Assembly: GCA_037440765.1 (NCBI GenBank)
Contig: JBBITL010000020.1
Span: 1-64,000 of the forward strand
Source of the DNA: DTKY01 sp037440765
GTDB taxonomy: Bacteria; Acidobacteriota; Terriglobia; Bryobacterales; Bryobacteraceae
Direction: 5' to 3'
Length of the DNA: 64,000 nt
Both the position numbers and the translations under genes were made by a program. The notes below the pieces were generated by a model. That model saw only the letters and a list, made by a program, of their open reading frames with translations. It did not search any database and was not told where the DNA came from. Within the stretch, counting starts at the first letter, position 1, and each line of letters opens with the position of its first letter. This document shows, in pieces, positions 9,166-17,577 of this stretch.

Positions 9166-9179
9166 AGAGCTATTGTGAC

Positions 9180-10232
9180 TCAGCCGGCCGCGCGCCGCCG
9201 CCTGGCGCGGCTCGCGGCGGCCAGTTCGATGACGATTCCCGCCAGGGCCACCGGATCGTGACGCACCTTGGCCTCCTTGCCGGCCAGGTCCGCCTCCACC
9301 ACCCGCAGGCCCATGGCCCTGATCGAGTCCACGTCGCTGGGGACGGGCTGCGCCCTCTGCCGGGCGTATTTCCGCTTCATCGCCGCGCTGATGGGCCGGG
9401 TGTTCACCACGACACAATCCAGCAGGTTGTGCCCGCCGTGCTCCAGTATGGCCCGTACGTGGTCCGAAGCCGTGAAACCGATGGTCTCGCCGGGCTGCCA
9501 CATCAGGTTCGCCACGTAGGCCTTGGTAGCCGGGCTCTTGCGCATGGCGGCGGGAATCCCCTCCACCAGCAGGTTGGGGATCACGCTGGTGTACAGCGAG
9601 CCTGGGCCCAGCGTGATCAGGTCGGCCCTGGCGATGGCATCCAGCGCCTCGCGCAGCGGCCGGCTGCCGCCGGGGCGGAGGGCGACGCTGCGGATGCGAA
9701 TCCGGCTCTTGCTGATCGAGGTTTCGCCGACGACTCTGCTCCCGTCGGCCAGCGTAGCCTCCAGCGACACGTTCGCTGCCGTGGACGGGTAGATGCGTCC
9801 GGCGATCGCCAGCACTTCGGAGGACACCCTGACGGCGTGAGCGAAATCGCCCGTGACGTGGGACAGCGCCGTGAGAAACAGGTTGCCGAAGCTGTGACCC
9901 CTCAGTCCCCGGCCACCCGGGAACCGGTACTGGAAAAGCCGGGACAGCAGCGCCTCGTCTTCCGAAAGCGCCACCATACAGTTGCGTATGTCGCCGGGGG
10001 GCAGGACCGCGAAGTCGCGGCGGAGCCGGCCCGAGCTTCCGCCGTCGTCGGTGACCGTCACCACGGCCGTCACGTCCACGGCGGGCGGCGCCCAGGGGGC
10101 GGAAGCCACGGCATAGGTGCGCAGTCCGCGCAGCAGGGTCGCAAGTCCGGTCCCGCCGCCCGTGGCGACAATATTCAGCGGCCTTTCGGTGGAAAGCCCG
10201 CCCGCGGACTGTGCGCGCCTGGAAGGCTTCAT
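9180..10232 (-). CDS. yvcK: YvcK/CofD-family gluconeogenesis factor
   Basis: Members of the YvcK family bind UDP-sugars and are needed for cell shape and peptidoglycan balance on gluconeogenic carbon sources. The 350-aa protein has the CofD-like nucleotide-binding start NIVATGGGTGLATLLRGL at about residues 20-37, VVTVTDDGGSSGRLR near 57-72, and LITLGPGSLYTSVIPNLLV in the second half, all family signatures. A short basic extension precedes the domain. Its place directly before glmU, with 14 nt between, links it to UDP-GlcNAc supply. It is 4 nt downstream of the TPR gene. Confidence 0.92.
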   Translation of the reverse strand: MKPSRRAQSAGGLSTERPLNIVATGGGTGLATLLRGLRTYAVASAPWAPPAVDVTAVVTVTDDGGSSGRLRRDFAVLPPGDIRNCMVALSEDEALLSRLFQYRFPGGRGLRGHSFGNLFLTALSHVTGDFAHAVRVSSEVLAIAGRIYPSTAANVSLEATLADGSRVVGETSISKSRIRIRSVALRPGGSRPLREALDAIARADLITLGPGSLYTSVIPNLLVEGIPAAMRKSPATKAYVANLMWQPGETIGFTASDHVRAILEHGGHNLLDCVVVNTRPISAAMKRKYARQRAQPVPSDVDSIRAMGLRVVEADLAGKEAKVRHDPVALAGIVIELAAASRARRRRAAG

Positions 10233-10236
10233 CGCC

Positions 10237-10833
10237 TCAGCCGGATTGGTCCTGATCGGTCCGCAACAGGCCGGCCAGCGGTGGCTGCCGGATCAACCCG
10301 GCGAAATCCGGGTCGCTGCGGGCCTGAGCGCGCACGCGCGGCTCAAGTTCGATGGCCCGCTTCAGGCTCTCACCAGCCCCGTACACGTCGCCCCGCAAGC
10401 CCTGCGCCAGGGCCAACACATAGTAGATGTATTCGCGGGCCGGATCCAGCTTGAGCGCCTCGCGCAAGTGCCGCTCGGCCGTCTCCAGGTCCCGCCGGTT
10501 GAGGAGCGCCACCCCAAGGTTGTAGTGTTCCTCGGCCGTGGAAGCGGCGGGCTCCCCGCGGCTCAGCCGCTGCTCGCACATGCGGGCGTGCGTGCGCGCG
10601 GCATGAGCCACTTCGCTCGCCGGCCCCCCGGCGGCCTTCCCGAACAACTCACGCGCCCGGGCGAAGTCGGCCTGCCGGAACAACTCGATGGCCTTGCCAA
10701 AAAGCTCGGCCTGCTGCTCCCGGGTCATGGCGGCTGGCGGCGGCGCCGCCGGCGCGGGAGCCGCTTCCCGGGGCGCAGCAGAGCTCTTTTTTGCAGCGGT
10801 GGTCTTTGCGGAGCGTGGCGCTGTCTTCTTCAT
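10237..10833 (-). CDS. TPR-repeat protein with Lys/Ala/Pro-rich N-terminus
   Basis: This 198-aa protein has an N-terminal region (residues 1-35) made almost only of K, A, P, S and T. It is followed by helical repeats. One repeat reads AEEHYNLGVALLNRRDLETA and the next RHLREALKLDP, both close to the TPR pattern, and a third ends LKRAIELEP. No signal peptide is seen. TPR proteins usually mediate protein contacts; the partner here is unknown. It is the first gene of a run TPR-yvcK-glmU-act on the minus strand. ATG at 10833 was chosen because the sequence upstream is a promoter-like, lower-GC region shared with the divergent gene. Confidence 0.75.
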   Translation of the reverse strand: MKKTAPRSAKTTAAKKSSAAPREAAPAPAAPPPAAMTREQQAELFGKAIELFRQADFARARELFGKAAGGPASEVAHAARTHARMCEQRLSRGEPAASTAEEHYNLGVALLNRRDLETAERHLREALKLDPAREYIYYVLALAQGLRGDVYGAGESLKRAIELEPRVRAQARSDPDFAGLIRQPPLAGLLRTDQDQSG

Positions 10834-10948
10834 GAGAATGACCGTACGCGGGAGGCCGCGGAATCCACCTTCCCTAACAAGTAAAGGTTCTAACAAATGG
10901 TGGAGCCTTCCGCAAGGGGCTGCGCTCCGCGGGCTTACAATCTGGAGA
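10834..10948. promoter_or_regulatory. Divergent intergenic region with 7-bp direct repeats and a -10 box
   Basis: The spacer between the TPR gene and the UvrC-like gene is more AT-rich than its surroundings. CTAACAA occurs twice as a direct repeat (10874-10880 and 10890-10896), 16 bp apart. On the plus strand TACAAT (10936-10941) is a 5/6 match to a -10 box and ends 7 nt before the ATG at 10949. I see no good -35. Confidence 0.4.
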
Positions 10949-12061
10949 ATGCCATTGTGGTCGCCAGAGGTGATCGACGCGGACGGCTCCCTGGACGCCA
11001 GGGCCGGGGCGGTGGCAAACATCCCCGCCATCTTCGCGGTCCACACCCGGGAAGGGACCCCTTACCTGGGACGCACCGCGGCGCTGCGGCGGCGCCTGCT
11101 GCGGCTGCTCGGGCCCAGAAGCGCGCCTTCGAGGATGCTGAGCCTGCGCGAGGTCGTCTCTCGCGTGGAGTACCAGGCCACGGCGTCGCGGCTCGAATCC
11201 AGCCTCCTGTTCCTGGAGGCCGCCGAGACGCACTATCCCGGCACATACCGTTCCCTCATGCGGCTGCGGATGCCCACTTACCTGAAAGTCGGGCTATCCA
11301 ACGCATTTCCACGCTGCTGCCTCTCAACGCGCCTGGCCGGATCGCGAGGGGTGTGGTGCGGGCCTTTCCGCTCGCGCGCCTCCGCCGGCCAGTTTCTGGA
11401 TGGTCTATCCGGCCTCTTCCAGGTGCGCCGCTGCCAGGAGGATCTTGAGCCCGCCCCCGGCCACCCAGGCTGCGTCTACGGGGAGATGAACATGTGCCTG
11501 CGTCCCTGCCAGCAGGTGGTGGGGCCAGAGGAGTACGCCAGCGAGGTTGGACGCCTGACCCAGTTCCTGTCGACCGGCGGGCGCTCCCTCGCCGACGCGG
11601 TCTCTAGCGCCCGCGACAGCCTGAGCCGGGAATTGCGCTTCGAAGAGGCGGGGCGCCTGCACAAGCAATTGGAGAGCATCCGGCAGGTGGCCCGGCAGCG
11701 GGACGAACTGGCCCGTGACATCGACCTTCTGGACGGCGTCGCGGTCACCGCATCGGTCGAGGAGGGCTGCGTCGAGCTGTGGTTCATGCTCGCGGGCTGC
11801 TGGCTCGCGCCGGCGCGCTTCCGGGTGGAGGCGGCCGGCGACAGGGTGGTTTCACTCGACCGTCGTCTGCGAGAGATCACGGCCGGACTGCGCCGGTCCG
11901 AACCGAGCGCGCGCCGGCGCCAGGATCACCTGGCCGTGCTGGCGCGCTGGTACTACTCCAGCTACCGCGACGGCGAGTGGCTGGCGTTCAGCGGCTTGGC
12001 CGACGTCCCCTATCGCAAACTGGTCCCCGCTATTTCGCGCGTGGCGGCCCGTGAGGCGTAG
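10949..12061 (+). CDS. Short UvrC/Cho-like protein (GIY-YIG-type plus UVR domain, no C-terminal nuclease)
   Basis: This 370-aa protein aligns by eye with the N-terminal half of UvrC. The GIY-YIG region is present but altered: AIF (27-29) replaces GIY, YLG (39-41) replaces YVG, an Arg-rich helix ALRRRLLRLLG follows, and Glu83 in LESSLLFLEA matches the metal-binding Glu. Four cysteines, C162, C175, C183 and C187, match the UvrC cysteine pattern that ends CLxPC. A UVR motif (SLSRELRFEEAGRLHKQLES) lies at 224-243. The RNase H-like nuclease and helix-hairpin-helix domains of full UvrC (about 600 aa) are missing, as in Cho. It may nick DNA at damage or be a non-catalytic relative. ATG 10949 follows a -10 box by 7 nt. 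Confidence 0.8.
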   Translation: MPLWSPEVIDADGSLDARAGAVANIPAIFAVHTREGTPYLGRTAALRRRLLRLLGPRSAPSRMLSLREVVSRVEYQATASRLESSLLFLEAAETHYPGTYRSLMRLRMPTYLKVGLSNAFPRCCLSTRLAGSRGVWCGPFRSRASAGQFLDGLSGLFQVRRCQEDLEPAPGHPGCVYGEMNMCLRPCQQVVGPEEYASEVGRLTQFLSTGGRSLADAVSSARDSLSRELRFEEAGRLHKQLESIRQVARQRDELARDIDLLDGVAVTASVEEGCVELWFMLAGCWLAPARFRVEAAGDRVVSLDRRLREITAGLRRSEPSARRRQDHLAVLARWYYSSYRDGEWLAFSGLADVPYRKLVPAISRVAAREA

Positions 12062-12077
12062 CCGCCGCCCCCCCCTC

Positions 12078-13421
12078 CTAATCCCGGCAGCAGTCGGCGC
12101 AAAGCTCGTCCAGGGGCCTGCCGATTGCCTGCACAAGATCCTGGATGGTGTTGTATTGGAGACCCTCCACCCCCAGGAACCTGACTCGTTGCTCAAGGTC
12201 CGGAATGCGGCTGGCCAAAACCTCTCCCTTGCGCGTGGTCTTCCCCCACTGGCAGTGGGAGCGAAGCTCGGGATAGGAGACGCGGAAGTGGATCTCCTTA
12301 ACCCCGGTCTGCCGCAGCTTGGGCACCAGGTCCGTCTGCGTCTGGGTCCCCCGGACGATGGAGTCGTCGCATACGACGATGACCTTGCCCGCGCAGTCCT
12401 CGCCGCTGGCCAGCATCTTGATGCGGGCCTCGCGGTCGCGCTTCTCCTTGGTCTGCGGGATGAAACTCCGGCCGGCGTAGGGGTACTTCATCAGCAGTTC
12501 GTCGTAAAGCGGGACCTTCGAGATCCTGCCGGCCATCATCTGCCGGCAGAACTCCTGGTGGTACCCGACGGCGTGGAACCTGCCCGAGTCAGGGACGGGG
12601 ATCACCACGTCCGGGATGAACCCGGCTTCAATGTCGCGGGCGGCGAGGCAAGCCCCAAGGCGCTTGCGCACCACCGAGTCCGGCAATCCCTCGAAGGCGT
12701 TGTTCGGGAAACCGGTGTAGGCCCAGTAGAAGCTGCACACCTGCGCCTGGCTCTGCGGCATGCGGCCCCTGGTCTCCAGGCGGCCGTCCTTCATCAGGAC
12801 GATTTCCCCGGGCTCGACATCCCGCACGCGCTCGAAGCCGAGGTTCCGGAAGCCGCCCGACTCGGTGGCCGCCACCACCGCGCCATCCTTCGCGCCCAGC
12901 ACCAGGGGCCAGCGCCCGCTCGGGCAGCGCGCCGCATATATCCCTTCCGCCGACAGGATCAGCAGGCTGAAGGCCCCCTGAAGCTCCCGGGTCATCTTCT
13001 GGAGGCCGTCGACCACATCGCCGCCCTGGGCGACCAGGTTCGTCATCACTTCGATGTCGTCGCCGCGCGTGAACGTGTGAGCTGAGCGCTTGAAGCGCTC
13101 CGTCAATTCCGCCAGGTTGGTGACGCTTCCGCTGAAACAGCAGGCCAGCGCGCCCAGCCGGGACTCGGTGAAATGAGGCTCCCGCACTCCTCCGCAGTAT
13201 CCGATTGCCTCGGTCCCGCACATGCCGTCCATGTCCCGGGCGAAGCTGGGCCGGAACAGGCCGCGGTGCGTCCGGATCTGGAAGTTCCCGTCCCGGAAGG
13301 CCGACAGGCCGCAGTAGGCCTCGCCGAGATGCTGATGGTAGAAGGTCCCCCAGAACAGGTCCTGCGTGAAATCCGCCCGGTACCGGGCGGGGTCTATGCT
13401 CAATGCGAACAATCCTGCCAT
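12078..13421 (-). CDS. PurF-like phosphoribosyltransferase with degenerate glutaminase domain
   Basis: This 447-aa protein has the architecture of glutamine PRPP amidotransferase. The phosphoribosyltransferase half is well kept: IPVPDSG near 274-280, YAGRSFI near 315-321, and the PRPP loop VIVVCDDSIVRGTQT at 347-361. Cysteines at 229, 390, 441 and 444 match the four [4Fe-4S] ligands of the Bacillus-type PurF. The glutaminase half is broken. The catalytic N-terminal Cys is Ala (MAGLF), the conserved HVRYST-type motif reads GYCGGVRE, and HNGN reads FSGS. The start is firm because TAA lies in frame directly before the ATG. It probably cannot use glutamine; it could use ammonia or another amine, or be regulatory. 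It follows argR by 61 nt. Confidence 0.85.
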   Translation of the reverse strand: MAGLFALSIDPARYRADFTQDLFWGTFYHQHLGEAYCGLSAFRDGNFQIRTHRGLFRPSFARDMDGMCGTEAIGYCGGVREPHFTESRLGALACCFSGSVTNLAELTERFKRSAHTFTRGDDIEVMTNLVAQGGDVVDGLQKMTRELQGAFSLLILSAEGIYAARCPSGRWPLVLGAKDGAVVAATESGGFRNLGFERVRDVEPGEIVLMKDGRLETRGRMPQSQAQVCSFYWAYTGFPNNAFEGLPDSVVRKRLGACLAARDIEAGFIPDVVIPVPDSGRFHAVGYHQEFCRQMMAGRISKVPLYDELLMKYPYAGRSFIPQTKEKRDREARIKMLASGEDCAGKVIVVCDDSIVRGTQTQTDLVPKLRQTGVKEIHFRVSYPELRSHCQWGKTTRKGEVLASRIPDLEQRVRFLGVEGLQYNTIQDLVQAIGRPLDELCADCCRD

Positions 13422-13482
13422 TTACAAAAAGCTCCGGAATGAGGCAGCATAACGCGGTTCAGACACCCGGCGCCAGAGCCGC

Positions 13483-13920
13483 TCAGGGCTCTTCCAGCAT
13501 CCCCAGCAGCCGGTCTCGGAGTTGCCTGGCGCCGGAATCGTCCGGGCTGATCACGAGCACCGTGTCGTCGCCGGCGACCGTGCCCACCACCTGCGGCCAC
13601 GCCTGGCGGTCAAGCGCCGCGGCCAGAGTGCTGGCGTTGGCGGGCGAGGTCTTCAGCACCACCAGGTTGCGCGCCACGCGCACATCCATGAGGAAGGCCG
13701 CCGTCACGGAGGCGAAATCCGGCCCGCCCGTTTCGCGCAGCATCTGGCGGTAGCCGTCGGTGGTCTTCACCAGGCCAAGCTCGCGGATGTCCCGGGAGAG
13801 CGTCACCTGCGCCGCGGCGATCCCCAGCTCCTTCAGTGCCCGCCCCAGCTCCTCCTGCGTGTGGATGGCGCCGGCGCGGATCAGGTTCAGAATCTGTCCC
13901 TGGCGGTAGCTCTTGTTCAT
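13483..13920 (-). CDS. argR: Arginine repressor ArgR
   Basis: ArgR is the arginine-responsive hexameric regulator of arginine genes. The 145-aa length is normal. The N-terminal winged helix-turn-helix spans about 1-70, with QVTLSRDIRELGLVK matching the family recognition region (T-x-S/T-RD-x-x-x-L). The C-terminal oligomerisation domain has VVGTVAGDDTVLVIS, where GDDT is the arginine-binding signature. It overlaps argH by 4 nt (ATGA) and so is encoded in the operon it likely controls; the tandem ARG-box-like sites at 17489-17526 are the probable target. Confidence 0.95.
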   Translation of the reverse strand: MNKSYRQGQILNLIRAGAIHTQEELGRALKELGIAAAQVTLSRDIRELGLVKTTDGYRQMLRETGGPDFASVTAAFLMDVRVARNLVVLKTSPANASTLAAALDRQAWPQVVGTVAGDDTVLVISPDDSGARQLRDRLLGMLEEP

Positions 13921-15299
13921 CGACTCAAAGAGACAAGGCGCGCCTCCGCCTCCTGGAGCGCCCTGGCCACGGCCCGGGGTGCGGTCCCTCCCGGCAACTC
14001 CCTTGTCTTCATGCCCTCCAAAGGCCGCAGGAACCGAGCCATCTCGGGCGTGAATTCGGGCGCGAAGGAAGCCAGGGCTTCAGGCGTCCAGTCCGCGGGG
14101 CGCTTGCCAGCCTTGACGCTTTCCAGCACCAGACGTCCGACAACCTGGTGCGCCGCATGAAACGGCACCCCGGCGCGCGACAGCTCCTCGGCCAGGTCGG
14201 TCGCCACAACCCAGCTCTCCTCGGCGGCGGCGGCGGGACGCTCGGGTTTCAAGCGGACCGACCCGGCCACCGCCCGCGCCATTTGCAGCGACCCGGCCAG
14301 TTGATCGGCGGCCTCAAACAGAGGCTCCTTGTCCTCCTGCATGTCGCGGTTGTAGGTGAGCGGCAGGCCTTTCATCGTCACGAACAGAGAGTTGTAGGCG
14401 CCCAGGACGCGGCCGCACTTGCCGCGGATCAGCTCGAGCGAATCCGGGTTCTTCTTCTGCGGCATGAGACTCGACCCGCTGGCGACCTCGTCGCCCAGCT
14501 CCAGCCAGCCGAACTCTTCGCTCGAGTAAAGGATCCAGTCCTCGGCCAGCCGGCTCAGGTGCAGCATGGCGAGCGCGGCGGCGTGCAGGAAGTCGAGCGC
14601 GAAGTCGCGGTCGGCCGAGGCGTCCATGCTGTTGCGCGTGATGCCCTCGAAGCCCAGATCGCGCGCCATCTCCTCCCGGTCAAGCGGAAAGCCGCTCCCG
14701 GCCAGCGCGCCGGAGCCGAGCGGCAACTGGTTGGCCGCGCGGCGCGCCGCTGCCAGCCGCTCCCAGTCGCGGGCGAACATCTCGAAGAAGGCCAGCAGGT
14801 AGTGCGGCCATAGCACGGCCTGCGCCCGGCGCAGGTGCGTGAAGCCGGGCAGGACCGCGTCCGGATAGCGGCGCGCCAGCGCCACCAGGTCGCCCATCAG
14901 CCCGGCCAGCACCGGCCGGATGGAGTCGATTGTGTCGCGGAGCCAGAGCCGCGTATCGAGCGAGACCTGCTCGTTGCGGCTGCGGCCGGTGTGGATCTTG
15001 CCGGCCAGCGCGCCGGCCCGCTCCTTGAGCTTGCGGATGACCAGCGTGTGTACGTCTTCGTCCGTGGCCCCGTCCCAGAAGCCAGGCTGGCGCGAGTCCT
15101 CCAGTATGCGGCCGAAAGCCTCCACGATGGCCGCCCGCTCTTCCGCCGCCAAAATGCCGGCGCGCTCAAGCGCCCGGGCGAATGCCATGGAGCCGCGGAT
15201 ATCCGCGTCCAGCAGGCGCCGGTCGAAGGCAAGCGAGTTCGAAAACTTCTCGAACACTTCCGATGGACCGCGCTCGAAACGCCCGCCCCAGAGTCTCAT
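13917..15299 (-). CDS. argH: Argininosuccinate lyase
   Basis: ArgH splits argininosuccinate to arginine and fumarate, the last step of arginine synthesis. The 460-aa protein starts MRLWGGRFE, the classic N-terminus, and has HTGRSRNEQV near 100-109 and the fumarase/aspartase signature GSSLMPQKKNPDSLELIRGK near 278-297 with the catalytic serine in GSSLMPQ. Four nt separate it from argG and it overlaps argR by 4 nt. Confidence 0.98.
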   Translation of the reverse strand: MRLWGGRFERGPSEVFEKFSNSLAFDRRLLDADIRGSMAFARALERAGILAAEERAAIVEAFGRILEDSRQPGFWDGATDEDVHTLVIRKLKERAGALAGKIHTGRSRNEQVSLDTRLWLRDTIDSIRPVLAGLMGDLVALARRYPDAVLPGFTHLRRAQAVLWPHYLLAFFEMFARDWERLAAARRAANQLPLGSGALAGSGFPLDREEMARDLGFEGITRNSMDASADRDFALDFLHAAALAMLHLSRLAEDWILYSSEEFGWLELGDEVASGSSLMPQKKNPDSLELIRGKCGRVLGAYNSLFVTMKGLPLTYNRDMQEDKEPLFEAADQLAGSLQMARAVAGSVRLKPERPAAAAEESWVVATDLAEELSRAGVPFHAAHQVVGRLVLESVKAGKRPADWTPEALASFAPEFTPEMARFLRPLEGMKTRELPGGTAPRAVARALQEAEARLVSLSR

Positions 15300-15303
15300 G
15301 ACG

Positions 15304-16515
<1,212 letters not shown>

Positions 16516-16529
16516 ATCTCCGCTCCTGG

Positions 16530-16591
16530 CCCGTTCCCTGACGGTCGCGGTTCGGTGGGTCGCACGGAACCGCGAGCGTGAGCGAGCGGGC
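16530..16591. repeat. REP-like repeats, inverted pair, copy B
   Basis: Two arms lie in opposite orientation in the argF-argG spacer: CCCGTTCCCTGACGGTCGCG with GTTCGG (16530-16555) and CGGAACCGCGAGCGTGAGCG with AGCGGGC (16565-16591). They can pair over about 25 bp with a few mismatches and a 9-nt loop. This layout is like a BIME and could affect argF-argG mRNA. Confidence 0.65.
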
Positions 16592-16602
16592 TCTGCGTGC
16601 TC

Positions 16603-17505
16603 CTATAACAGCATCAGCAGCAGCGCTTTCTGCGCGTAAAGGCGGTTCTCCGCCTGGTCGAACACCACCGACTGCGCCGACTCCATCACCTCGTCGGTGA
16701 CCTCCTCGCCGCGCCTGGCCGGCAGGCAGTGCATGAACAGGGCCCCCGGCCTGGCCAGGGACATCAGCTTCGCGCTCACCTGGTACGACTCGAATGCCTT
16801 CAATCGCTCCGGCTGCTGGCCTTCCTGGCCCATGCTGGCCCACACGTCGGTGTATACGGCGTCGGCGCCGGCCACGGCCTCCTCGGGACGGTTGGTGATG
16901 CAGACCGGAGCGCCCGGTTCCTTGGCCCGCGCGACGATCTCCGGGCGCGGTTCGTAGCCCGGCGGCGTGGCCACCGCCACGCCCACACCCAGACGGGTCG
17001 CCGTCAGAAGCAGGGAGTGCGCGACGTTGTTGCCATCGCCCACATAGGCCAGCTTCAGCCCTTTCATCTGCTCGAAGCGCTCCTTGAGCGTCAGCACGTC
17101 GGCCAGCGCCTGGCAGGGATGGTACACGTTGCTCAGCGCGTTGATGACCGGAACCGTGCTCCAGCGCGCCAGTTCGTCAATGGTGGCCTGCAAATACGTC
17201 CGCGCCACGACGCAGTCTGTCCAGCGGTCCAGGTTTCGCGCAACGTCCTTGACCGGCTCACGGCCCCCGACCGGTCCCTCGCTGAAGACGGAGTCGCCGC
17301 CCAACTGCTTGATCGCCACCTCGAAGGTCAGCCTGGTGCGCAGGGAGGGCTTCTCGAACAGCAGGGACACGCAGCGGCCCTCCAGGGCCTCGACGTAGGC
17401 CCGCGGGTTGCGCTTCACGGCGAGCGCCAGATCGAGAAACCGGTCGAGCTCTCCCGCCGAAAGGTCCAGGTCGCAAGTCAGGCCCCTGACTGGATTTTTA
17501 TTCAC
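16603..17505 (-). CDS. argF: Ornithine carbamoyltransferase
   Basis: ArgF makes citrulline from ornithine and carbamoyl phosphate. The 300-aa protein carries the carbamoyl-phosphate loop FEKPSLRTRLTFE near 50-62 (S-x-R-T-R), then ALSNVYHPCQALADVLTL near 138-155 with the HPCQ motif, and HCLPARRGEEVTDEVME near the C-terminus with the HCLP motif. The start is GTG 17505; no Shine-Dalgarno is seen, and a -10-like box ends 8 nt upstream, so the message may be leaderless. ARG-box-like sites overlap the start. First gene of argFGHR. Confidence 0.96.
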   Translation of the reverse strand: MNKNPVRGLTCDLDLSAGELDRFLDLALAVKRNPRAYVEALEGRCVSLLFEKPSLRTRLTFEVAIKQLGGDSVFSEGPVGGREPVKDVARNLDRWTDCVVARTYLQATIDELARWSTVPVINALSNVYHPCQALADVLTLKERFEQMKGLKLAYVGDGNNVAHSLLLTATRLGVGVAVATPPGYEPRPEIVARAKEPGAPVCITNRPEEAVAGADAVYTDVWASMGQEGQQPERLKAFESYQVSAKLMSLARPGALFMHCLPARRGEEVTDEVMESAQSVVFDQAENRLYAQKALLLMLL

Positions 17506-17526
17506 AACATTGAATAATCACACAGC
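17489..17526. promoter_or_regulatory. Tandem ARG-box-like operators over the argF start
   Basis: Site 1 (17489-17506) reads ACTGGATTTTTATTCACA, which matches the E. coli ARG consensus WNTGAATWWWWATTCANW at all but one position. Site 2 (17509-17526) begins ATTGAAT and is weaker in its second half. The gap is 2 bp, close to the 2-3 bp of known ARG operators. Together they form the perfect inverted repeat TTATTCA-6-TGAATAA (17498-17517). ArgR is encoded in the same operon. Confidence 0.7.
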
Positions 17527-17543
17527 GTCCAGCGCGCGGTCAA
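17514..17543 (-). promoter_or_regulatory. Putative argF promoter
   Basis: On the minus strand TTGACC (17538-17543, 5/6 to the -35 consensus) and GATTAT (17514-17519, 4/6 to the -10) are 18 bp apart. The -10 lies inside ARG-box site 2, which fits repression by ArgR. The predicted transcript start falls within about 2 nt of the GTG. Confidence 0.5.
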
Positions 17544-17577
17544 GTCTTCGCCTCGCGGCACGCTACACTGGCAGGCA

